The notes beneath the pieces are model-generated. The model saw only the letters and a program-made list of their open reading frames with translations. It was not told the DNA's origin and searched no databases. Shown here in pieces: positions 8,827-15,869 of a DNA stretch of 32,569 nt. The translations under genes were made by a program, and so were the position numbers. The stretch is from JAWXBG01 sp044375415 (GTDB lineage: Bacteria > Bacteroidota > Bacteroidia > Flavobacteriales_D > Sanyastnellaceae). Within the stretch, counting starts at the first letter, position 1. The number at the start of each line of letters is the position of its first letter. The stretch lies in the NCBI GenBank assembly GCA_044375415.1, contig JBILMS010000038.1:1-32569 (forward strand). The letters are read 5' to 3'.

Positions 8827-11163
8827 TTATGGGCATGTTGAGCCGTATGCCGCTATAAATCCCAGTAAATCGACTAATCCAATAATTCCATCTCCATTTA
8901 AGTCGGCCTGACAATCGCTTGCCAATTCAAATAAACAGGAGCCATCGTCTTCATTAGCCGAAATGTTAAAATTAATCGCTAAAGGATAGGTGCACCCTAT
9001 AATTAATGGAGTAATACAAGAACCATTATCGGAACCCGCATATGGATTAAACTGAAGAGACATAGGATCTGTGCAGCCGGCACATACATCACACAAGTTA
9101 AAACAGACGACATCCAAATTTTCATTTTGTTCTGTGGTAGTAAAAAAACGGTTCATACCATTTGAACAAATACCGGGCACCGACTCGTCTTCATTCCAAT
9201 CGTTGCCATTGACGTATTTAAATTCATGAAAACTATTTGATGCAATCGCCAAGGTTGACTCATAAATACCAAAACCAACATGTGTCATAGGTGTTGCGGC
9301 CGGATCCCAATTCTGAAAAGAACCCGCCAAATGAACTCCTTCCGGCGATACTGTCTCGTTGGACATATCAACACGAAATCTCACATTTACCGAACCTGCA
9401 CATGCGGAACAGGACTCCCAGCAAACTACAGGCAACACTGAGTTTTGAGTAACGGTAAGGACACGATTCGTAAAAATTCCGGTAGTTAAGGTGCAAGGAT
9501 CTCCCGGAGTAAGAGTTTCCTGACCAGTCCACGTATCATAGGAAAATTTGTATTCGTAAAAACCCGATTGAAGTGCCAATGTCACTTCCCAAATGCCATC
9601 CGAGTCTCCGTCCGACATGGGTGCACATGAGCCACACCAACCGTTAAAAGTGCCATTCAATTCGGGTGTCGAAAAATTGTCCGACACGGCATTCATATCT
9701 ACACGAAAGGTGACATTGTAAGTTGGAACAACGAGTTCACATGCGTTGCAATCTGCCCAACACACAACAGGCAAAACAGTATTAGTAGCCACGCTTAAAA
9801 ATCGATTGGTAAATCCAAAATTTGTGACGGTACATGCACTCCCTTCATTCAAAATTTCCTGGCCGGACCAAGAGTCGTATGCAAATTTATATTCGTAATT
9901 CCCGGGTTCAAGGGCTATCGTAAGTTCCCAAATCCCATCATTATTTAAATCCGACATGGGAGCACATCCGCCGCACCAATTGTTGAAAGTGCCATTTACT
10001 TCAGGGGTAGTGAATGGTGCTGTTACGTTATTCATGTCCACTTGAAAGGTAACATCGTACGTAAGTGGCGAAGCACCACAATCTAAACATGTTCCCCAAC
10101 AATAGGTTTCTAAGTTGATCGGATCAGATCCATTTGTTACTAGCAGTCCATAATTTGTATACTCATCGCATGGATAGTAATCACATGAACTACCAAGGGG
10201 AGCTCCACCATTTTCTTGCCAAACATTTTTCGTGAAAATATATTCATAGGTCCCCGGTTCAAGGTTTACGGTTATCGACCATACTCCATTGTTTTCAGCC
10301 ATGGGTGCACAAGTTCCGCACCAATTGTTGAAAGAGCCATTCAGATAGATATCATCCGTTGGCAAGAGGTTTAATTCGTTTGTATTTACAGAAAAAGTAA
10401 CCGGAACCATTTCTACTATGGGCGACTCTTCTTCAATTTGTAATAAGAGTTTCCCATTATTCAGCGCAACACTTGTTCCTCTAAAGGTGCAGTAGTTTCC
10501 ACCAAAACCATTGTTGTTTGACAGCGACCAACGCACAGGATCTATAGTATTAAATTGATCTTCCCAAACAAGCGAATAGTTGTTTCCGGTACCCGTGTTT
10601 CCGATACCCGGAGTGTAGTCGTAATAACGAACAAAATCATATTCCGATTGAACGGGCATAATAGCCGGATCCCATGGTCCCACCCACGATACCGCTTCGG
10701 CGGCCCAAAGGTTCATCATGATGCGCATCGGATGGATGAGTCCGTCGACGAAGGGTTGATCTTGCACGTAGGCCAATTGCCCATCTATAAACCAACGGAC
10801 AATTCCCGGCTCCCATTCGAAAGCATACAAATGAATTGCATCATGCGGATTGAACGTTGGTGTAATGGCTTGTGTGTAATAAATCGGTCCCGGATAATGA
10901 GTTGTGAATTGAACATTCTGATTGTTACCCGTCATTTCAATATCAATTTCATTATTCTCCTCGGGCCAATCGCAACCCACATCAAAATTGTACAAGAAAA
11001 AAGAGGAGACAATACCGTTGCCTTCTGCAGATCGCATCGCTACTTCAAATCGTCCGTAGAGGAATGCCTCGTTTGTATATATCTGACCACCCACACAATT
11101 CTGAGCAGTTGAAGAAATTGCGAAGGATATCACAATGACAATGACCGGTAAAATCTTTTTCAT
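8827..11163 (-). CDS. Circularly permuted GH16 endo-beta-glucanase with four CBM48-like repeats and dockerin-like tail
   Basis: A 778-residue exported enzyme (signal peptide 1-21, ISSTAQ). Residues about 24-186 hold the part of a GH16 fold that normally comes second: GGQIYTNEAFLYGRFEVAM, then NEIDIEM with nucleophile E72, D74 and acid/base E76, and WEPGIVRWFIDGQ. Residues about 194-248 hold what is normally the N-terminal part: YSLVWEDQFN, then NNGKLLLQI. This order matches the natural circular permutation of the Fibrobacter succinogenes 1,3-1,4-beta-glucanase (including VSSxFLY and YxYTPG), so a licheninase-type activity is likely. Four Cys-rich repeats follow (about 253-362, 369-475, 482-588, 592-694; the last a divergent form). 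Then come two GCTxP-type motifs (about 695-743) and a single dockerin-like Ca-loop and helix, DLNGDG..GLVDLLGFI, ending STCP. It has no T9SS domain. It lies 100 bases past the 11264-13564 gene, after that gene's terminator. Confidence 0.85.
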   Translation of the reverse strand: MKKILPVIVIVISFAISSTAQNCVGGQIYTNEAFLYGRFEVAMRSAEGNGIVSSFFLYNFDVGCDWPEENNEIDIEMTGNNQNVQFTTHYPGPIYYTQAITPTFNPHDAIHLYAFEWEPGIVRWFIDGQLAYVQDQPFVDGLIHPMRIMMNLWAAEAVSWVGPWDPAIMPVQSEYDFVRYYDYTPGIGNTGTGNNYSLVWEDQFNTIDPVRWSLSNNNGFGGNYCTFRGTSVALNNGKLLLQIEEESPIVEMVPVTFSVNTNELNLLPTDDIYLNGSFNNWCGTCAPMAENNGVWSITVNLEPGTYEYIFTKNVWQENGGAPLGSSCDYYPCDEYTNYGLLVTNGSDPINLETYCWGTCLDCGASPLTYDVTFQVDMNNVTAPFTTPEVNGTFNNWCGGCAPMSDLNNDGIWELTIALEPGNYEYKFAYDSWSGQEILNEGSACTVTNFGFTNRFLSVATNTVLPVVCWADCNACELVVPTYNVTFRVDMNAVSDNFSTPELNGTFNGWCGSCAPMSDGDSDGIWEVTLALQSGFYEYKFSYDTWTGQETLTPGDPCTLTTGIFTNRVLTVTQNSVLPVVCWESCSACAGSVNVRFRVDMSNETVSPEGVHLAGSFQNWDPAATPMTHVGFGIYESTLAIASNSFHEFKYVNGNDWNEDESVPGICSNGMNRFFTTTEQNENLDVVCFNLCDVCAGCTDPMSLQFNPYAGSDNGSCITPLIIGCTYPLAINFNISANEDDGSCLFELASDCQADLNGDGIIGLVDLLGFIAAYGSTCP

Positions 11164-11183
11164 GTTATCGAACTTATTTCTGT

Positions 11184-11220
11184 AAAAAAATCAAAGCCGG
11201 TAACAAAGTTACCGGCTTTG
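11184..11220 (-). terminator. Strong rho-independent terminator between the two CBM-repeat genes
   Basis: A perfect 13-base stem, CAAAGCCGGTAAC with GTTACCGGCTTTG (11192-11220), has a 3-base loop. On the minus strand it is followed, after one A, by seven T residues. It lies just past the stop codon of the 11264-13564 gene and before the start of the GH16 gene. Expression of the GH16 gene therefore needs read-through or its own promoter, which I could not identify in the remaining 20 bases. Confidence 0.85.
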
Positions 11221-11263
11221 ACGATTGATATACTGGATAATTCCTTTTAAAGGTTATCTCAGA

Positions 11264-13564
11264 TTATGGACACGTTGAACCGTATGAACCAATGAAACTT
11301 AGTAAGTCGGATAGACCTACGAAGCCATCACCTGTTATGTCGGCCGGACATGAACTCACCAAATTGAAAGTACAAGATCCATCGTCAGTATTAGCAACTT
11401 GGTTGTAGTTTTCTGCTCCTGGATATGTACATCCGGAAATGATCGGTGTAAGACAACTTCCGTCATCAGAAATTGCGAATGGATTATATTCAGTAGAAAG
11501 TGGATCGGTACAACCGGTACATCCTGTGCATACACCAAAACAAACAACATCTAGATTTAGGTCAGTCGTTCCTGTTGTGAAGTAGCGATTGAATCCAACC
11601 GAACATTCAGCAGGAACTGATTCGTCCGTACCCCATGCATTTCCATTTACATACTTGTATTCATAGTAAGCAAGTGCATCGAGATTCACTGTAGCTTCAT
11701 AAATACCAAAGCCCATGTGAGTCATTGGAGTTCCGGCTGGGTCCCAACCTTGGAATACGCCTGCTAAGTGAACACCCAAAGGAGAAACAGTTTCGTTAGA
11801 CATATCTACACGGAAACGAACCGCAACGACATCAAAACAACCGCTGCACTCTCCCCAGCACACTACCGGAAGAACTTCATCAGCTGATACGTTTAACAAA
11901 CGATTTGTGAAAGCTCCTGTAGTAATCGTACAAGGGCTGCCGGGGATCAAGTTTTCCTGACCGGACCAAGAATCGTAAGCAAACTTATATTCATATGTAC
12001 CGGCCTGCAATGGAATGGTGATTTCCCAAACGCCGTTGTTGTCGATATCCGTCATTGGTGCACATCCGCCACACCATCCATTAAAGTTTCCGTTCACTTC
12101 CGGAGTTGTGTAAGGACCCGGAACTGTATTCATGTCTACTTGAAATGTAATGTCGTATACAGGAATAACAACTCCGCAATCGGAACATGAAGCCCAACAA
12201 ACAAGAGGAAGAACAACATCACCGCTAACGTTAACCAAACGATTGGTGAATCCAAAATTGGTCACCGTGCAAGCGCTGCCTTCTGTCAATGTTTCTTGAC
12301 CGGCCCATGAATCGTATGCAAATTTATATTCATATGCTCCAGCTTCTAATGGAATAGTGATTTCCCAAACACCATCGTCATCTAAGTCCGACATTGGAGC
12401 ACATCCACCGCACCAACCGTTGAAAATACCATTTACTTCAGGTGTTGTGAAAGGCTCAGTAACGTTATTCATATCCACGCGGAAAGTAACGTCATAGGTA
12501 GCTGGAACACATGCGCTGCAAGAACCCCAGCATACAGGAGGTAAAACAACATCAGCAGTCAAGTTGAGTGAACGATTTGTATTAACGCCTGTTGTAATGG
12601 TACAAGGATCACCCGGTGTAAGATTTTCCTGACCTAACCACGCATCATGAGAAAATTTGTATTCATAAACACCTTCTGTAAGAGTAATAGTAACATCCCA
12701 GATACCGTCAGAATTTGCGTCAGTCATAGAATTACAGTTTCCGCACCATCCGTTAAAGGTACCATTGACCTCCGGTGTTGTGAAAGCACCAGCATATTGC
12801 GTCATGTCCACTTGGAATGTTAAATCATAGGTTGACAATGCACCACAAGCAGCACATTCGCCCCAGCATACAGGAGGTAGAGTAACGTCGCCGGTAACTT
12901 CCAACGTGCGATTGGTAAAAGCGCCGTTTGTTATAGTACAAGGTGAACCCGGAATCAAGTTTTCTTGACCGGTCCATGCATCGTGCGCGTATTTATACTC
13001 ATAATTTCCCTCTTCCAGAGAAATAGTTACTTCCCAAATATCGTTATTATCAATGTCTGTCATTCCGGCACATCCGCCGCACCATCCATTAAAAGCACCG
13101 TTTACCTCGGGCGTAGTAAAAGTTCCGGCGTATTCCGACATATCCACTTGAAAGGTAACGTCGTAAACCGCAGGAGCAACTCCACAATCCAAACAGGCTC
13201 CCCAACAAACGAGGGGAATAGTCACGTCTCCGGTTACTTCTAATGTACGATTCGTAAATGCACCTGATGTTAAAGTGCAAGGTGAACCGGGAACCAGACT
13301 TTCTTGACCGGCCCAGTTGTCATATGCAAATTTGTACTCATAAGTGCCCGGGTTAATCATTATGGTAGTTGTCCAAATGCCGGGCAATGTTTCGGTTAGA
13401 CCGTTACATGCTCCACACCATCCATTAAATGTACCGTTCACTTCAGGAGTCGTAAATGGGTCTATAACCTCATTCATGTTCACCTGAAAAGTAACGGCGT
13501 AAGGCTGTGCTACTGCCACTATCGATAACAGCGACAAAGCAATTCCAAATAATATTCTTTTCAT
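11264..13564 (-). CDS. Secreted non-catalytic protein with six CBM48-like repeats and dockerin-like tail
   Basis: A 766-residue exported protein (signal peptide 1-20, IVAVAQ). It is almost entirely six tandem Cys-rich repeats (about 22-127, 134-240, 246-352, 357-463, 470-576, 581-682). The first five have the NGTFNGWCGGC, GVWEITI, YEYKFAYD and VCWGxCxxC pattern. The sixth is a divergent form lacking the WCGxC pair (GVHLAGVFQGWDPA). Two GCTxP-type cysteine motifs (about 684-731) and a single dockerin-like segment (ADITGDGFVGLSDLLSFI, ending STCP) close it. The sixth repeat and tail match the end of the adjacent GH16 protein closely, so the two genes share a duplicated 3' part. There is no catalytic domain and no T9SS domain. 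A secreted multivalent carbohydrate-binding protein is the best guess. It is the first gene of the minus arm, divergent from the regulator. Confidence 0.83.
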   Translation of the reverse strand: MKRILFGIALSLLSIVAVAQPYAVTFQVNMNEVIDPFTTPEVNGTFNGWCGACNGLTETLPGIWTTTIMINPGTYEYKFAYDNWAGQESLVPGSPCTLTSGAFTNRTLEVTGDVTIPLVCWGACLDCGVAPAVYDVTFQVDMSEYAGTFTTPEVNGAFNGWCGGCAGMTDIDNNDIWEVTISLEEGNYEYKYAHDAWTGQENLIPGSPCTITNGAFTNRTLEVTGDVTLPPVCWGECAACGALSTYDLTFQVDMTQYAGAFTTPEVNGTFNGWCGNCNSMTDANSDGIWDVTITLTEGVYEYKFSHDAWLGQENLTPGDPCTITTGVNTNRSLNLTADVVLPPVCWGSCSACVPATYDVTFRVDMNNVTEPFTTPEVNGIFNGWCGGCAPMSDLDDDGVWEITIPLEAGAYEYKFAYDSWAGQETLTEGSACTVTNFGFTNRLVNVSGDVVLPLVCWASCSDCGVVIPVYDITFQVDMNTVPGPYTTPEVNGNFNGWCGGCAPMTDIDNNGVWEITIPLQAGTYEYKFAYDSWSGQENLIPGSPCTITTGAFTNRLLNVSADEVLPVVCWGECSGCFDVVAVRFRVDMSNETVSPLGVHLAGVFQGWDPAGTPMTHMGFGIYEATVNLDALAYYEYKYVNGNAWGTDESVPAECSVGFNRYFTTGTTDLNLDVVCFGVCTGCTGCTDPLSTEYNPFAISDDGSCLTPIISGCTYPGAENYNQVANTDDGSCTFNLVSSCPADITGDGFVGLSDLLSFIGSYGSTCP

Positions 13565-13598
13565 GTTTTAATTGGTTTAATAAAATTGTTTTGAGGGG

Positions 13599-13627
13599 CT
13601 AATTTACACTTTTTGTCGATTTTACAA
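13599..13627 (-). promoter_or_regulatory. Candidate promoter of the six-repeat CBM protein gene
   Basis: On the minus strand TTG (complement of 13625-13627) stands 18 bases before TAAATTAG (complement of 13599-13606), one mismatch from TAnnTTTG. The spacing equals that of the promoter at 8741-8772 and both -7 boxes end in TTAG. The -33 box lies in the candidate operator at 13609-13630. Confidence 0.4.
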
Positions 13628-13630
13628 TTT
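13609..13630 (+). promoter_or_regulatory. Candidate operator, copy 1 of the TTGT-N7-ACAA dyad
   Basis: Plus-strand CTTTTTGT, seven bases, ACAATTT. It is immediately followed by a 22-base direct repeat (13631-13652) that matches at 19 of 22 positions. TTGT and ACAA form a dyad centred between them, as expected for a dimeric regulator. It lies in the divergent region between the six-repeat CBM gene and the regulator gene. Confidence 0.45.
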
Positions 13631-13652
13631 CTTTTTGTCAATTTCACTATTT
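13631..13652 (+). repeat. Tandem copy 2 of the 22-base operator-like repeat
   Basis: Direct repeat of 13609-13630 with three differences. The right half-site is degenerate (ACTA in place of ACAA). The period of 22 bases is close to two helical turns, so two bound dimers would lie on the same DNA face. Confidence 0.5.
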
Positions 13653-13681
13653 CGTCCCGATTATTGCTGAACAGAAATGCC

Positions 13682-13689
13682 TATATTTG
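13682..13689 (+). promoter_or_regulatory. Candidate -7 box of the plus-strand operon
   Basis: TATATTTG is an exact match to TAnnTTTG, 12 bases before the chosen ATG at 13702. The best -33 candidate is TTG at 13664-13666, at a short spacing of 15. The transcript would have a very short leader. The box overlaps the TTG codon at 13687, which argues against translation starting there. Confidence 0.5.
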
Positions 13690-13701
13690 GAAGAACGAGT
13701 T

Positions 13702-14445
13702 ATGACCCATACCATGAAAACCTACCGTCCGCGACTCTTGGAAGACGATCTATATTCTATTCCCGTGGATGCATTTTTCAAATCCGCCTTTTCCGTTGAC
13801 TGTGTCATTTTTGGATATCACGACCGGGAATTAAAGATTCTGTTGATACAACGCGGGGCCGATCCCTACCAAAATCTCTGGGCACTCCCCGGCGACTTGG
13901 TATATCCCGATGAGGACTTGGACAATGCAGCCACACGCGTTCTAAAAGATCTTACTTCTCTCTCCGATATACCAATCCGACAGGTAAGCACATTTGGTAA
14001 AGTAAATCGACACCCCTTGGGCCGTGTAATCACGGTTGCATACCTGGCCCTTGTCGAACGAACTGACCTTCAACCTCACGCTTCGTCGTGGGCAAAAGAT
14101 ACCCAATGGATTTCTATCAATGAATTACCGGAACTAGCTTTCGATCACAGCGAAATTCTTAAAGAATCGTATAGCCGACTTAAAAGATTAGTGCTCACAG
14201 AAGATATATTTAGTAAAGTTCTTCCCGAAAAATTTACCTTGACAGAATTTCAAGCTGTTTTTGAGACTATCCTGGACAAACAGTTCGATAAAGGGAATTT
14301 TAGGAAAAAATTAGTTGACTTTAAGTTTCTTAAAAAACTGAATGAGTCACAAAAAAATGTTTCACACCGCCCTTCCCTCCTTTACAGTTTCGATGAAAAG
14401 AAATTTGTGAAAATGAAAGAAAAGGGATTTTCGTTTGATTTCTAA
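13702..14445 (+). CDS. Nudix-like/winged-helix transcription regulator (NrtR-type), probable sugar-responsive
   Basis: A cytoplasmic protein of 247 residues from the ATG at 13702. An in-frame TTG at 13687 would add five residues but lies inside the -7 box, and an ATG at 13714 is also possible. The first two thirds are a Nudix fold (VDCVIFGYHDRELKILLIQRG, NLWALPGDLVYPDEDLDNAATRVL). The Nudix box is degenerate: the REUxEE helix reads RVLKDL, so the metal-binding glutamates are lost and hydrolysis is unlikely. The C-terminal part (FTLTEFQAVFETIL, GNFRKKLVDFKFL, HRPSLLYSF) is the winged helix of the NrtR family. In Bacteroidota such proteins include sugar regulators such as AraR, so sensing a sugar or its catabolite is likely here. 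It heads the plus-strand operon and faces the CBM-repeat genes. The TTGT-N7-ACAA sites are candidate targets. Confidence 0.85.
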   Translation: MTHTMKTYRPRLLEDDLYSIPVDAFFKSAFSVDCVIFGYHDRELKILLIQRGADPYQNLWALPGDLVYPDEDLDNAATRVLKDLTSLSDIPIRQVSTFGKVNRHPLGRVITVAYLALVERTDLQPHASSWAKDTQWISINELPELAFDHSEILKESYSRLKRLVLTEDIFSKVLPEKFTLTEFQAVFETILDKQFDKGNFRKKLVDFKFLKKLNESQKNVSHRPSLLYSFDEKKFVKMKEKGFSFDF

Positions 14446-14458
14446 ATCTACCAAATTC

Positions 14459-15805
14459 ATGATCAATAGCATCTTTCGAGTATGCAATATCGCACTTCTT
14501 CTATCACTGTGTGCACCTGCATTGTCTCAAGTAGTAAAGGTCACTGTTCAGCAGAATGAAGACGGCAAATGGGGGCTCATCCGAAATGGCAAACCTTATT
14601 TTGTAAAAGGTGCCGGTGGACATGTTCATTTGGATAAACTTCAGGAAATCGGGGGAAATTCTATTCGTACTTGGAGTACAGATAATGCTTTGCAAATTCT
14701 AGATGAGGCTCATGAAATGGGTATGACCGTGATGATGGGTTTATGGGTGCAACACGAACGACATGGTTTTGACTATAACGACGCAGACAAAGTGGCCGCA
14801 CAACTTGAAGGTTTTCGTAAAGTGGTAACTGAGCTCAAAGATCATCCGGCTCTTCTCTTATGGGGAGTTGGAAATGAAGTGGATCTATTCTATACTAATA
14901 CCAAAGTATGGTACGCCGTGAATGACATCGCAAAAATGATTCACGAAGTAGACCCCAATCACCCTACCTGCACTGTTACTGCGGGACTTGATAAAGAGGA
15001 AGTAAAACTGATTCAGGAAAGGGCTCCCGAAATTGATATATATGGTGTAAATACATATGGAGATTTGAGCAAGGTGAAAGACAATATTAGAACATGGGGA
15101 TGGACCGGACCATACATGATCACCGAGTGGGGACCCAACGGTCATTGGGAAGTGCAAAAAACTAAATGGGGTGCACCGGTTGAACAAAGCAGCACCGAAA
15201 AAGCGAATTCATACGAAGAAAGATATACAAAATACATTGCCGCTGATGAACAAATGTGCATCGGTTCGTACGTATTTCTCTGGGGACAAAAACAAGAAAC
15301 CACTTCTACATGGTACGGACTCTTTTCCGAAAAAGGTGAATCCAGTGAAGCTATAGATCGCCTTCAAAAAATCTGGACCGGTGAGTATGCGAAAAACATA
15401 ACACCTTCTATTGATTCTCTGGTGATCAATGGTCAGCGCAAAGGACAGCATATCACTCTTAAAGCAGAAGATACGTTCGATGTTGTTGCAAGTTGTTCTG
15501 ATCGAGACAACGACAATCTGCGTCTCAAATGGCTTATTGTCCCGGAAAGCACAGATATTAAAGCAGGAGGAGATGCCGAAAGTGCTCCCCTTCCGGTTTC
15601 TAATTCGGTCATACGAAAAAAAGGAAATTCGGCTGTTTTAAGAGTTCCTTCACAAGAGGGTTCTTATCGCCTCTTTCTTTTTATCACCGATGGAAACAAT
15701 CATTATGCATACGAGAATGTTCCCTTTTATGTAGTGGCGAGAGAACCCGGGACGGAACCTTCGAGAGCAGTAAGTTTTAAAAAACTTACACTGCTTTCAG
15801 AATGA
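14459..15805 (+). CDS. Secreted clan GH-A glycoside hydrolase with C-terminal Ig-like domain, possibly GH158-like endo-beta-1,3-glucanase
   Basis: A 448-residue exported enzyme from the ATG at 14459, which gives a signal peptide (1-24, LCAPALSQ). The frame is open back to a TTG at 14435, but that would overlap the regulator gene and bury the signal. Residues about 25-310 form a TIM barrel: GKPYFVKGAGGHVH, IGGNSIRTW, LLWGVGNEVDL with acid/base E140, GVNTYG, and YMITEWGPNG with nucleophile E223. The glutamates follow strands 4 and 7, as in clan GH-A. Residues about 315-430 are an Ig-like beta-sandwich. Barrel plus C-terminal Ig-like domain and a beta-glucan setting fit GH158, but GH2-barrel-like or GH5-like families cannot be excluded. 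It follows the regulator at 13 bases. Confidence 0.75.
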   Translation: MINSIFRVCNIALLLSLCAPALSQVVKVTVQQNEDGKWGLIRNGKPYFVKGAGGHVHLDKLQEIGGNSIRTWSTDNALQILDEAHEMGMTVMMGLWVQHERHGFDYNDADKVAAQLEGFRKVVTELKDHPALLLWGVGNEVDLFYTNTKVWYAVNDIAKMIHEVDPNHPTCTVTAGLDKEEVKLIQERAPEIDIYGVNTYGDLSKVKDNIRTWGWTGPYMITEWGPNGHWEVQKTKWGAPVEQSSTEKANSYEERYTKYIAADEQMCIGSYVFLWGQKQETTSTWYGLFSEKGESSEAIDRLQKIWTGEYAKNITPSIDSLVINGQRKGQHITLKAEDTFDVVASCSDRDNDNLRLKWLIVPESTDIKAGGDAESAPLPVSNSVIRKKGNSAVLRVPSQEGSYRLFLFITDGNNHYAYENVPFYVVAREPGTEPSRAVSFKKLTLLSE

Positions 15806-15814
15806 TACAAAGAC

Positions 15815-15836
15815 TTATTGTTGTTTTAACAAAAAG
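15815..15836 (-). promoter_or_regulatory. Candidate operator, copy 4 of the TTGT-N7-ACAA dyad
   Basis: On the minus strand it reads CTTTTTGT, seven bases, ACAATAA, sharing both half-sites and spacing with copies 1 and 3. It lies in the only sizeable gap of the plus-strand operon, just before the first outer-membrane protein gene, and covers the candidate -33 box at 15818-15820. Confidence 0.4.
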
Positions 15837-15847
15837 CATTAGCTTTA
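15818..15847 (+). promoter_or_regulatory. Candidate internal promoter before the outer-membrane protein genes
   Basis: TTG at 15818-15820 lies 19 bases before TAGCTTTA at 15840-15847, one mismatch from TAnnTTTG. The leader to the ATG at 15870 would be about 17 bases. This suggests the transport genes can be induced separately from the regulator and first hydrolase. Confidence 0.35.
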
Positions 15848-15869
15848 CACCTGACCAATTTAAATTACC

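Noticed and set aside
10555..11112. 185-codon plus-strand frame opposite the GH16 domain
   Set aside because: It lies wholly antisense to a domain with clear catalytic motifs, has no recognisable domain, and its composition follows from the complementary strand.
14435..14458. Upstream TTG start for the clan GH-A enzyme
   Set aside because: It would overlap the regulator gene and put charged residues ahead of a signal peptide that starts well at the ATG at 14459.
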